Part shown: positions 36,061 to 44,709 of the stretch, piece after piece
Numbering within the stretch: the stretch's first letter is position 1
How the letters are laid out: every line of letters starts with the position of its first letter
Source of the DNA: Myxococcales bacterium
GTDB lineage: Bacteria > Myxococcota_A > Bradymonadia > UBA7976 > UBA1532
Assembly: GCA_020633465.1 (NCBI GenBank)
Contig: JACKDN010000010.1
Span: 1 to 64,000 of the forward strand
Length of the DNA stretch: 64,000 nt
Direction of reading: 5' to 3'
The notes under the pieces: model-generated
What the model was told of the DNA's origin: nothing
The model's database searches: none
Seen by the model: only the letters and a program-made list of their open reading frames with translations
Translations under genes and position numbers: made by a program

Positions 36061-36819
36061 TTGACGCGCTTGACGTTCCTGGGCACGGCCGACGCCTTCA
36101 ACGGCGCCGGCCGCGCGCACAGCTGCTATTGGGTGGACGACGCCCTCGGCGCCTTCACCGTCGACTTCGGGCCCACGGCGCTGATGCAGTGCCACAAGCT
36201 GGGCAAGGATCTGCGCACCCTCGACGGCGTGTTCCTGACACACCTGCACGGCGACCACATCGGCGGCCTCGCCGTGCTGCTCATCCAGCTCCAGTTCGTC
36301 ACCCGACGCACCCGGCCCCTGATCATCGCCGGGCCGCCGGGCACCGAGGCGCGCGTGACCGAGCTGCGCGAGACGGCCTACCCGTCGCTGCTGCGCACCG
36401 GCCTGCCCTTCCCGCTCGTCTTCCGCACCTGGGCCGTGCCCGGCACCGTCGAGGTGCTGCAGCGCAAGGTGACCACCATCCGCGCGCTGCACGATCGCTT
36501 CGCGGTGGCCACGTCGTTTCGGGTGGAGGGGCCCGAGCACACGCTCACCTTCAGCGGCGACACCGGCTGGCAGCCCGATCTGGCCGCGCTGACGCGGGAC
36601 GCCGATCTGTTCGTGTGCGAGTGCAGCGGGGTCGACTCGGGCTACTGGGCGCACCTGAGCGTCGCCGAGCTCGAGGCGCATCGCGACGCGCTGACGCCGC
36701 GGCGCATGATGGTCAGCCACCTGAGCGAGGCCAGCCGCGCCGCCGCGACGGCGTCGACCACGTTGCGGGCCGAGGTGGCCGACGACGGCGTCGTCGTCGA
36801 GCTCGCGCCGCGCGGCTGA
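36061..36819 (+). CDS. Metallo-beta-lactamase-fold hydrolase, RNase Z-like
   Basis: 252 residues. Begins LTFLGTADAFNG, a first strand typical of the RNase Z/ElaC branch. The zinc motif is FLTHLHGDHIGG (His, His, Asp, His), followed later by the Asp in TFSGDTGWQPDL and the His in MMVSHLSEASR. I choose TTG at 36061, with GAGGGGG upstream, because the family N-terminus begins there. Substrate not predictable: tRNA 3' processing, a cyclic nucleotide or a small ester are all possible. Confidence 0.82.
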   Translation: MTRLTFLGTADAFNGAGRAHSCYWVDDALGAFTVDFGPTALMQCHKLGKDLRTLDGVFLTHLHGDHIGGLAVLLIQLQFVTRRTRPLIIAGPPGTEARVTELRETAYPSLLRTGLPFPLVFRTWAVPGTVEVLQRKVTTIRALHDRFAVATSFRVEGPEHTLTFSGDTGWQPDLAALTRDADLFVCECSGVDSGYWAHLSVAELEAHRDALTPRRMMVSHLSEASRAAATASTTLRAEVADDGVVVELAPRG

Positions 36820-36852
36820 CGCCGCGGCCCCCCGACCGCCCCGACCTTCGAC

Positions 36853-38220
36853 TCAGCGGCAGGGCCCCAGCGGCCCCGACATCAGGCGGGCCTCGGTCGA
36901 GAAGCCGCTCTCGCGCGGGGGCATGGGATCGTTCGCGACGAACACCGTCACCATCGCGGCGCTGCCCGTGACGACCAGGCCCCGCTGGTGGTGGCCCGCC
37001 TCGATCGGCAGGCGCAGCGGCTCGGTCACCTGGCCGCGCGTGGTGACGCGGGTGAGGCCGACGGTCACGCGGCCATCGTCGTAGTCCTGCCAGGCGATGC
37101 CGAAGGTGTCGGGCTCGAGCCAGGCGACGTCGGTGACGGTGCCGAAGCCCTGGGGGCCGTCGATGATGGGGCTGGCCAGCACGTCGCCGGCGGTGTCGTA
37201 CAGCGTCACGAGGGTGGTCATGGTGCCCAGCCCGTCGACGCGCGCCCAGCCCACGGCGTAGGTGCCGCGACCGAAGGCCAGCTCGACCTCGCCCTGCGCC
37301 CCCGCGTCGGCCTGCCGGTTCGCGTCGTCGAAGGGCTCGCCGAAGTCGTCGACCACCTGGAACAGCAGGTCGCCGGGGTTCTCGCTGCTGCGATCCAGCC
37401 ACGCCACGCCCCAGGTGCCCTCGTCGCCGGCCGCCACGGCGGGGCTGACGCTGGCCGCCGCCGACAGCTGCACCGGCGCCTCGGTCAGCGCGCCGGTGGT
37501 CGAGATGGGCTGCGCGAACACGCCCCCCGCCCCCTGCCGGCCGCGCGTGTAGACCACCATGCCCTGCCCCTGCGGCACCCACGCGGCGCTGACCGCCTCG
37601 ACGTCGAAGGTGCCCTGCAGCATGGCCGGCTCGCCGTCCACCGCGCCGGCGGCCGTCAGGCCCTGCACCATGATGCCGTCGAAGCCGCCCTCGATCGTGC
37701 GCGCCGACAACCACACCAGCGCCAGCCCGTCCCCGCGCGACAGCAGGTCGAACTCGGGCAGCCGGCCGGTGCCGGCCTGGACGGCGTCGCCGCGCGGCGC
37801 GCCCTGCGCGTCGAAGGCGCGGATCCAGATGTTCTGCTGGCCCTGGCCGTTGGGGGTCTGCCAGGCGAGGGCCCAGCCGCCCTCGGGCAGGCGCGCCACC
37901 CGCGGGGCGTGGGCGCCGCCCTCGGCGCCGGCGACGGCGCTCAGCGCGCGCTGCAGGCCGAAGTCGCTGGCGCGATCGCAGGGCAGGTCGCCGCCGCCGG
38001 GCCCGGCGTCGTCGTCCGGCGCCGGGCCGCCCATGTCCATCGGCGGCGCGCCGCCATCCGCGGGCGGGGGGGCCATGTCCGTGGGGCGCGCGTCGCCGAG
38101 CACGAAGCCGCTGTCGACCGCCGCGTCCGCGGCCGTGCTGCCGCTGTCGCCGTCGTCGCAGGCGCTGAGCAGGAGGGCGGCGGCGGCGGCCAGGCGGGCG
38201 ACGTCTGCGAAACGAATCAT
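36853..38220 (-). CDS. Lipoprotein with repeated beta-propeller-like blades
   Basis: 455 residues. Lipobox LLLSAC, Asp/Pro/Gly-rich linker to about residue 80, then about seven repeats with conserved WxLAWQ, LALVWLS, WGVAWLD, YAVGWARVD and FGIAWQDYD strands, a pattern like secreted beta-propellers. No catalytic motif is seen. Start ATG 38220 has GGGGAG 8 nt upstream; an in-frame GTG at 38229 is less likely. Its 3' end faces the hydrolase gene across 33 bp. Confidence 0.75.
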   Translation of the reverse strand: MIRFADVARLAAAAALLLSACDDGDSGSTAADAAVDSGFVLGDARPTDMAPPPADGGAPPMDMGGPAPDDDAGPGGGDLPCDRASDFGLQRALSAVAGAEGGAHAPRVARLPEGGWALAWQTPNGQGQQNIWIRAFDAQGAPRGDAVQAGTGRLPEFDLLSRGDGLALVWLSARTIEGGFDGIMVQGLTAAGAVDGEPAMLQGTFDVEAVSAAWVPQGQGMVVYTRGRQGAGGVFAQPISTTGALTEAPVQLSAAASVSPAVAAGDEGTWGVAWLDRSSENPGDLLFQVVDDFGEPFDDANRQADAGAQGEVELAFGRGTYAVGWARVDGLGTMTTLVTLYDTAGDVLASPIIDGPQGFGTVTDVAWLEPDTFGIAWQDYDDGRVTVGLTRVTTRGQVTEPLRLPIEAGHHQRGLVVTGSAAMVTVFVANDPMPPRESGFSTEARLMSGPLGPCR

Positions 38221-38320
38221 GGGCGGCACTCCCCTGCCGGTTCGGTCGAAGCGCGGATGAATAGCACCGAAGACGCGTCGCCGACAACCGGCCGACCGGC
38301 GCCGCGCGACCGTACGATGG

Positions 38321-38680
38321 TCACTCGTCGAGGCGCCGGTCGAGCAGGCGCGCGACCTCGGGCGCGTGCTCGGCCAACAGGCGCAGCTCGAGCTCGGACA
38401 GGTAGGCCGTGCGGCGGCCGTGCACGACGGGGAACTCGATGCGCAGCGCGTAATCGCCCGCCACCTCGCCCCGCGCGCGCTGCACCGACAGATCGTCGGC
38501 GTCGGCCTCGGCCAGGGCCCGCGCCAGGCCCTGCAGATAGCGGTGCAGCCGGATGGCGCGGCGCGCCCGCGGATCGGCGAAGAGGTCGAAGTGCTTGTTG
38601 CGCGACAGCCGCGCGCCGCCCCGCAGCGCCTTCAGCGTGCGCCAGGTCGTCGGATCCATCTCGGCGGGCGGGTCGCTCAT
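38321..38680 (-). CDS. Hypothetical small cytoplasmic protein
   Basis: 119 residues, no signal peptide or membrane segment. Charged and helical, with FDLFADPRARRAIRLHRYL and YALRIEFPVVHGRRTAYLS segments. I do not recognise a family. The frame bias and the clean position between two genes support it: it is divergent from the CoA-transferase with a 73-bp gap, and 100 bp lie on its other side. Confidence 0.55.
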   Translation of the reverse strand: MSDPPAEMDPTTWRTLKALRGGARLSRNKHFDLFADPRARRAIRLHRYLQGLARALAEADADDLSVQRARGEVAGDYALRIEFPVVHGRRTAYLSELELRLLAEHAPEVARLLDRRLDE

Positions 38681-38753
38681 GCGGCCATGGTACGCAAGGC
38701 GCCGCCGTCGACCAAGCCTCGCCCCGCGACGCGGCGCCGGTTACCTTGGCGGC

Positions 38754-39965
38754 ATGGACGACTCCACCCGCGACGGACCCCTCACCGGCGTGCGCGTGCT
38801 CGATCTCTCGCGCGTGCTGGCCGGCCCCTACTGCTCGATGGCGCTCGCCGACATGGGCGCCGACGTCATCAAGGTCGAGCACCCCCAGGGCGGCGACGAC
38901 ACGCGTCGCTTCGGTCCCCCCTTCGTCGAGGGCGAGTCGACCTACTACCTGGCGGTCAACCGCAACAAGCGCTCGCTGGCGCTCGACCTGAAGGCGCCCG
39001 AGGGCAAGGCGGTGCTGTGGAAGCTGGTCGAGCAGGCCGACGTGCTGCTCGAGAACTTCCGCCCCGGCGCCCTCGAGCGGCTGGGCTTCGGCTACGACGC
39101 CTGCGCCGCGCGCAACCCGCGGCTGGTGTACTGCTCGGTCAGCGCCTTCGGGCATCACGGCGATCCGGCCTGGACACGCCGGCCGGGCTACGACGTGATC
39201 CTGCAGGGCATGGGCGGCATCCCCAGCCTCACTGGCCCCGTCGACGGCCCGCCCTCGAAGGTGGGCGCGTCGATCGCCGACGTCGTGTCGGGCATGTACG
39301 CGACGCAGGGCGTGCTCTTCGCGCTGCTGGCGCGCGACCGCACCGGCCGCGGGCAGCACGTCGACGTCGCGATGCTGGACGGCCAGGTGTCGCTCTTGAC
39401 CTACCTGGCCAGCGCCTGGCTCAACGCCGGCGTCGAGCCGCCCCGCGTGGGCAACCGGCACCTGTCGGTGGCGCCCTACTCGGCCTACCGCGCCGCCGAC
39501 GGCTGGCTGAACCTGGCGGTGGCCAACGACGCCCTGTGGGCCAAGTTCTGCGATCTGCTCGACCGGCCCGATCTGCTCGAGGACGCGCGCTTCGCCACCA
39601 ACCCGGATCGCGTGCGCAACGTCGAGGCGCTGGAGGCGGCGATCGCGCCCACCCTCGCCCAGCGCACGGTCGCCGGCTGGATCGAGGCGTTCGACGCGGC
39701 GGGCATCCCGGCGGGGCCCATCCTCACGGTGCCGCAGGTGCTGGGGCATCCCCAGCTGCTGGCCCGGGGCATGGTGCCCGCACTGCCCCACCCCACCCTG
39801 GGCACCGTGCGCGCCACCGGCGTCCCCGTGCGCCTCAGCGACACGCCGGGCGGCGCCCGCACGCCCCCGCCGGCGCTGGGCGAGCACACCGACGCGGTGT
39901 TGGGCGAGCTGGGGTACGACGCGGCGGCCATCGCGGCGCTGCGCGAGGCGGGCGTCGTGGCCTGA
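38754..39965 (+). CDS. Family III CoA-transferase (CaiB/BaiF type)
   Basis: 403 residues. Moves CoA between carboxylic acids, or acts as an acyl-CoA racemase. Signature parts are VRVLDLSRVLAGPYCSM, DVIKVEHPQGGDDTR, the NKRSLALDLK strand, and VGASIADVVSGMYA, whose Asp is the expected catalytic residue. GRGQHVDVAMLDGQV follows. Full length. The nearby enoyl-CoA hydratase on the opposite strand suggests a region for acyl-CoA metabolism, but the exact acid is unknown. Confidence 0.92.
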   Translation: MDDSTRDGPLTGVRVLDLSRVLAGPYCSMALADMGADVIKVEHPQGGDDTRRFGPPFVEGESTYYLAVNRNKRSLALDLKAPEGKAVLWKLVEQADVLLENFRPGALERLGFGYDACAARNPRLVYCSVSAFGHHGDPAWTRRPGYDVILQGMGGIPSLTGPVDGPPSKVGASIADVVSGMYATQGVLFALLARDRTGRGQHVDVAMLDGQVSLLTYLASAWLNAGVEPPRVGNRHLSVAPYSAYRAADGWLNLAVANDALWAKFCDLLDRPDLLEDARFATNPDRVRNVEALEAAIAPTLAQRTVAGWIEAFDAAGIPAGPILTVPQVLGHPQLLARGMVPALPHPTLGTVRATGVPVRLSDTPGGARTPPPALGEHTDAVLGELGYDAAAIAALREAGVVA

Positions 39966-39981
39966 GGCCACGGGCGACGGA

Positions 39982-40692
39982 TCAGGGGCGAAGGCCCAGG
40001 ACGCCCAGGTGGCGCTCGACGGGCAGGTAGGTGCCTTCGATCTTCTCGACGACGTTGCCGTCGCCGTCGACGACGAACCACATCGGCACCGTGTCCGCGC
40101 CCAGGCGCGCCAAGACCGCCCCCTCGACGTCGAGGAAGGTGTCGGGCCCGATCGCGTCGGCCATCTGCTCGGCCCGCGTGCGCTCGCCCGCGCCGACCAC
40201 GACCGCCACGCTCAGCGCGTCGCTCTCGCGCGCGCGCACCGCCTCGAGCGCCGCCAGCGAGCCCTGGCTGGCGTCGTCCCAGGGCGCCAGGTAGGCCACG
40301 ACGCAGCGGGGCGCGCCGTCGCACGGCCACAGGGCGCTCTCACCCGGCGCCTCGAGCAGCTCGGTCGGGAAGGGCTGCGCGCGCAGCAGGGCGATGATCA
40401 CCACCGCGGCGACGGTCACCAGCGGCAACAGCCACGGCCAGGGGCCCCACTTGCCGGTCAGCGGGATGGGCTGGCGGCTGGCCTCGCCCATCACCACCAT
40501 GTGCCCGCCGGGCCGATGGGCAGGTGGGGGCGGGCGGATGGCGGGCTGGCTCAGCTGCGTGGCCGCGAGAGGATCGGGCGGCGCGGCGTCCTCGGGCGGC
40601 GGCGTCTGCGCGTCGAAGAAGCGGTGGCCGCAGAAGGGGCACACCGCGACGGGATCGGCCACCTCCCGCGTGCAGTCGGGGCAGCGCTTCAC
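39982..40692 (-). CDS. Zinc-ribbon membrane protein with redox-inactive thioredoxin-like domain
   Basis: 236 residues. N-terminal zinc ribbon CPDC and CPFCGHRF, a Pro-rich linker, one transmembrane helix at about 83-103 (WLLPLVTVAAVVIIALL), then a thioredoxin-fold domain. At the place where thioredoxins have WCxxC this one has YLAPWDDASQGS, so the redox Cys pair is absent; VPMWFVVDGDGNVVEKIEG is the usual cis-Pro and following strand. Start GTG at 40692 overlaps the stop of the enoyl-CoA hydratase gene by 4 nt, so they form an operon. Role unknown, perhaps protein binding rather than disulfide chemistry. Confidence 0.75.
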   Translation of the reverse strand: MKRCPDCTREVADPVAVCPFCGHRFFDAQTPPPEDAAPPDPLAATQLSQPAIRPPPPAHRPGGHMVVMGEASRQPIPLTGKWGPWPWLLPLVTVAAVVIIALLRAQPFPTELLEAPGESALWPCDGAPRCVVAYLAPWDDASQGSLAALEAVRARESDALSVAVVVGAGERTRAEQMADAIGPDTFLDVEGAVLARLGADTVPMWFVVDGDGNVVEKIEGTYLPVERHLGVLGLRP

Positions 40693-41444
40693 CGCGCGAG
40701 GCTCGCTTCCAGCGCGGCGCGCACCGGGGGGGACAGCAGGGCCTCGCGCACCGCCGGGCGCTCGGCGTCGCGGCCCGCGTCGATGCGCGCCCACGCGGCC
40801 TCGCGCAGCTGCCGCTTGGCCCAGGCGAAGGTGATCGCGGGCCGCGCGGTCACCGTCTGCAGCCAGGCGCGCGCGGCGGCCACCGGCTCGGCGTCCAGCG
40901 CGTCGCCGGCGCCGAGGCCGTAGGCGTGCTGAGGCGGCAAGAGCCCCGCCTCGTAGACGAAGCGGCGCGCGCCGCGGGGCGGCAGCGCGGTCTGGACGAT
41001 CTCGAAGGCCGTGCGCGGGAAGGGCACGCCCACCTTCAGCTCGGTCAGGCCCAGCCGATAGTCGCCCGTGCCCAGCACCAGGTGGTCGGCGGCCAGCGCG
41101 AGCACCATGCCGCCGGCGATCGCGTGGCCTTCGACCGCGACCGCCACCGGCTTCGGGCAGCGGAAGATGGCCTCGAGCGCGCGGTCGAGCGCGACGAGCA
41201 GGGCGTCGACGCCGGCCGCGTCGCAGCCGATCAGGTGGCGCAGATCCAGGCCGGCCGAGAAGCAGCGCCCCGCGCCCAGGAACAGCACGCCGCGCACCGC
41301 GTCGTCGGCGGCGGCCGCCTCGAAGGCGTCGGCCAGCGCGTGCAGCGTGGCCGGGTCGAGGGCGTTGACCTTCGGCCGGTCGAGGCGCACCTCGCGCAGG
41401 GTGTCGGCGGTGGTGGTCGTGACGGGCGGCACGGGGGGCAGCAT
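40689..41444 (-). CDS. Enoyl-CoA hydratase/isomerase (crotonase) family protein
   Basis: 251 residues. The oxyanion-hole segments are LGAGRCFSAGLDLRHL and KPVAVAVEGHAIAGGMVLALA. At the first catalytic Glu position of hydratases the segment reads GLTELKVGVPFP, so at least one acid is kept. I place the start at ATG 41444; longer frames add Arg-rich sequence without family likeness. Followed by the zinc-ribbon protein with a 4-nt overlap, and preceded by an unknown gene ending 29 bp upstream. Confidence 0.82.
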   Translation of the reverse strand: MLPPVPPVTTTTADTLREVRLDRPKVNALDPATLHALADAFEAAAADDAVRGVLFLGAGRCFSAGLDLRHLIGCDAAGVDALLVALDRALEAIFRCPKPVAVAVEGHAIAGGMVLALAADHLVLGTGDYRLGLTELKVGVPFPRTAFEIVQTALPPRGARRFVYEAGLLPPQHAYGLGAGDALDAEPVAAARAWLQTVTARPAITFAWAKRQLREAAWARIDAGRDAERPAVREALLSPPVRAALEASLAR

Positions 41445-41473
41445 ACCCCGGGCGATGACGCGACGCGAACCCC

Positions 41474-42316
41474 TCAATCGGCCGGCAGCAGCACGGGGTC
41501 GATCGCGTGCCGTGCCTGCGCGCGGGCGCGCCGCCACGCGGGCAGCTCGAAGTAGCGCTCGAGGTCGCGGTCGATGCACAGCACCTGCTCGCGGGGCGCC
41601 CACGTCACGGGCTCACCGGTGCGCGCGTCGACCACCCGGCCCTGCTCGAGGCCCCAGGCGATCTGGTGCAGGGGGTAGCGGTCGAGCAGGCGCTGCAGCG
41701 CCTGGAAGCGCCCCTCGAAGGCCGGGTCGAAGAAGTGCGTGCGCCGCCGATAGAACACCGCGTTGTGAAAGCGCTCGGGCACGTCGACGACGCCCTGCAG
41801 CCCCAGCCGGCGCGCGGTGATGTACAGCAGGACGAACACCTCGTCGCCGATGCCCGAGCCGGGGTGATCCTGCCCGGGCAAGGGGGGGCGGTCGGGGCCG
41901 AAGGTCGCGCGGGGATCGGCCAGCGACAGCCACTCGACGTACAGCAGATCGGGCACCACGTGGCGCTGGAACTCGGCGAAGCAGGGATCCTCGACGCCGC
42001 GGGCGCGCCGCAGGCGGCACTCGCACACCAGCAGGCCGTCGCCCCGCACGCGCAGGATGTGGGCGTAGTCCTGCAGGTCGAACTCGACCGCGAAGTCGCG
42101 GTAGCCCCGCGCGCGCAGGGTGTCGAAGATGCCGTAGGCCTCGAGGGCCGCCTCGATGCCCTCGGGCGCGTAGTACCCGAGCAGCCGATCCTCCCCGCCG
42201 CCGACGAGATCGGCGAAGACGTCCTGCTCGATCGAGCTGTCGCCGCGCAGCAGATCGTCGGGCAGCTGCCGGGCGATGCGCTCGAAGCGCCGGACGAGGG
42301 GGTCGATGTCCTTCAA
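41474..42316 (-). CDS. Conserved-looking protein of unknown function
   Basis: 280 residues, cytoplasmic, no signal peptide. I do not recognise it. It is acidic and Arg-rich with many aromatic residues (DFAVEFDLQDYAHILRV, LLYVEWLSLADPRATF, FHNAVFYRRRTHFFDP). The start is best placed at TTG 42316, since AAGGAGG lies 4 nt upstream; the frame is open to 42382 but that part looks random. Probably the first gene of a three-gene operon with the hydratase and zinc-ribbon genes. Divergent from recQ across 168 bp. Confidence 0.7.
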   Translation of the reverse strand: MKDIDPLVRRFERIARQLPDDLLRGDSSIEQDVFADLVGGGEDRLLGYYAPEGIEAALEAYGIFDTLRARGYRDFAVEFDLQDYAHILRVRGDGLLVCECRLRRARGVEDPCFAEFQRHVVPDLLYVEWLSLADPRATFGPDRPPLPGQDHPGSGIGDEVFVLLYITARRLGLQGVVDVPERFHNAVFYRRRTHFFDPAFEGRFQALQRLLDRYPLHQIAWGLEQGRVVDARTGEPVTWAPREQVLCIDRDLERYFELPAWRRARAQARHAIDPVLLPAD

Positions 42317-42484
42317 GGGCCCTCCTTCCCCGGTCTGTACGGGGTCGGGCGCGGTCGCGCAAGCGCGCGGGCGGCCGGCCACCGAGACGCCCCGATCCGA
42401 CGGGCGGGTTCAAATCTCGGCCGATTCGTGCAACACCGGGGTGCTTTGTCCGAAGGATCGGGGCACACCGCACCAGGAGCCCGC

Positions 42485-44629
42485 ATGAGCCGACCCGCAC
42501 CCGCACCCGCCGCCGCCGCGAACGATCCGCTGCGCGACGCCCTGCGCGCGCACTTCGGCTTCGACGACTTCCACAAGGGCCAGCGCGCCGTCATCGAGGA
42601 TCTGCTGGCCGGCCACCCCACCGTCGCCGTGATGCCCACCGGCGCCGGCAAGAGCCTCTGCTATCAGCTGCCCGGACTGCTGCTCGACGGCGTGACCGTC
42701 GTGGTCTCGCCGCTGATCGCCCTGATGAAGGATCAGGTCGACGCCCTGCGCGCCCGCGGCGTGGCCGCCGAGTACATCAACAGCAGCCTCGACCCCGAGG
42801 CCCAGCGCGCCGCCCTCGACCGGCTGGCCGGCGGCGCCACGCGGCTGGTCTACGTCGCGCCGGAGCGCTTCCGCTCGGGCGCGTTCATCCGCGCCCTGCA
42901 GCAGGTGCCCCTCGCCCTGTTCGCCGTCGACGAGGCCCACTGCATCTCGCGCTGGGGCCACGACTTCCGGCCCGACTACACCCGCCTCGGCGCGGTGGTC
43001 GAGCGCCTGCGTCCGCCCCGCCTGCTGGCCTGCACCGCCACCGCGACGCCCGACGTGCGCGACGACATGCTGCGCGCCCTGCGCCTCGACGCCGCGCAGG
43101 TGCACGTCGCCGGCTTCCTGCGCGACAACCTGTATCTGGAAGCCCGCCTCTGCGCGAACGAGCGCGACCGCGAGAAGCGCCTCGTCCACTTCCTGACCCG
43201 CGGGGCCGGCCAATCGGGCGCCGTGATCGTCTACGCCAGCACCCGCAAGCGGGTCGAGCGCTACGCCGGGGTCGCCTGGAAGGCCCTCGGCGACGGCCAG
43301 GTGGTGGCCTACCACGGCGGCATGGACGATACCGAGCGCAGCGCCGCGCAGGAGGCCTTCATGTCGGGCCGCGCCCGCGTGGCCGTCGCGACCAACGCCT
43401 TCGGCATGGGCGTCGATCGCGCCGACGTGCGCGCCGTCGTGCACGTCGACCTGCCCCGCACGCTCGAGGGCTACTATCAGGAGGTCGGCCGCGCCGGCCG
43501 CGACCGCGAGCCCGCGCGCTGCCTGCTGCTGTACAACCCGATCGACACCCGCGTGCACCACTTCCTGATCGACCAGAGCCACCCGGATCCGAAGGCCCTG
43601 CAGGCCGCCTGGCACGCGCTGCGGACGCGCGGGCCGGCCACGCCGCGGCAGCTGGCCGAGGCCGTCGACGCGCTCGACGGCGCGAACCAGGCCGAGACCG
43701 TGCTGCGGCACCTCGCGAAGGTGGACGCCGCGCAGTTCGACGGCGGCGGCGCCTTCCGCGCCCACCCGGACGCCCCGCCCGACGTCGCCGACCTGGGGCT
43801 GGATCTCGCGGGCATCGCGCGCCATCGGGATCACGAGCACGACAAGCTGCGCCAGATGAAGCGCTTCGTGCACGAGGCCGGCTGCCGCCACGCCTACGTC
43901 CTGCGCTACTTCGGCGAGCAGGTCGACGCCGAGTGCCCCGGCTGCGATCGCTGCGATCCCGACGACGACAACGCCGCGCCGGGCGTCGTCTTCGCGCCGC
44001 CCGACGAGGGCGAGGCGCTGCTGATCCGCAAGGCGCTGGCCGGCGTCGCGCGCGCGGAGGGACGCTACGGGCTGCGCAAGGTGGCCGCGATGCTGGCCGG
44101 CTCGCGCGCCGCCACGCTGCGCGGCACCGGCCTCGACGCGCTCAGCACCTTCGGCCTGCTGAAGGACGTCGGCCTCGACTGCACCGTCGAGCTGCTGCAG
44201 CTGCTCATCGATCAGGATCTGGCCCGCATGAGCGGCGGCGACTACCCGCTGCTGCAGATCACCGAGGCCGGCTGGGAGGTGATGCAGGGCCGCACCTGCC
44301 CGGGCTTCAAGCCGCCGCCGCACCTGATGCCGGGGTCGACCGCCGCGCGTCGCGTCGAGCGCATGCGCAAGGGCGCGGCGGCCGAGGTCGACGTGGATCC
44401 CGAGGACGCGCCCCTCGTCGACGCCCTGCGCGCCTGGCGGGCCGATCAGGCGCGCGAGCGCGGTGTCCCCGCCTACGTCGTCTTCAGCGATCGCACCCTG
44501 TTCGCGGTGGTCGACCGCCGCCCCACCGACGAGCGCGGCTTCCTGGCCGTGCACGGCCTGGGGCCCTCGAAGTGGGAGACCTTCGGCCCCGACCTGCTGC
44601 AGGTGGTGGCCCCCTTCGCCGCCGGCTGA
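42485..44629 (+). CDS. recQ: ATP-dependent DNA helicase RecQ
   Basis: 714 residues. 3'-5' helicase for replication-fork and recombination repair. Motif I MPTGAGKS at about 50-57, DEAH-box variant VDEAHCISRWGHDFRPDY, motif III ACTATATP, and C-terminal motifs ATNAFGMGVDRADVR and YYQEVGRAGRD. The zinc cluster follows (CRHAYVLRYFGE, CPGCDRC), then the winged-helix RQC domain and an HRDC domain (VFSDRTLFAVVDRRP to LGPSKWETFG). Complete and not frameshifted. Confidence 0.95.
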   Translation: MSRPAPAPAAAANDPLRDALRAHFGFDDFHKGQRAVIEDLLAGHPTVAVMPTGAGKSLCYQLPGLLLDGVTVVVSPLIALMKDQVDALRARGVAAEYINSSLDPEAQRAALDRLAGGATRLVYVAPERFRSGAFIRALQQVPLALFAVDEAHCISRWGHDFRPDYTRLGAVVERLRPPRLLACTATATPDVRDDMLRALRLDAAQVHVAGFLRDNLYLEARLCANERDREKRLVHFLTRGAGQSGAVIVYASTRKRVERYAGVAWKALGDGQVVAYHGGMDDTERSAAQEAFMSGRARVAVATNAFGMGVDRADVRAVVHVDLPRTLEGYYQEVGRAGRDREPARCLLLYNPIDTRVHHFLIDQSHPDPKALQAAWHALRTRGPATPRQLAEAVDALDGANQAETVLRHLAKVDAAQFDGGGAFRAHPDAPPDVADLGLDLAGIARHRDHEHDKLRQMKRFVHEAGCRHAYVLRYFGEQVDAECPGCDRCDPDDDNAAPGVVFAPPDEGEALLIRKALAGVARAEGRYGLRKVAAMLAGSRAATLRGTGLDALSTFGLLKDVGLDCTVELLQLLIDQDLARMSGGDYPLLQITEAGWEVMQGRTCPGFKPPPHLMPGSTAARRVERMRKGAAAEVDVDPEDAPLVDALRAWRADQARERGVPAYVVFSDRTLFAVVDRRPTDERGFLAVHGLGPSKWETFGPDLLQVVAPFAAG

Positions 44630-44709
44630 GCCCGCTGGCGAACCCCTTTCTCCCGCGCCGCATCGGATGCTATGCAGGGCGACTTCCGCCCGATCCGAGG
44701 ACGCAGCGC

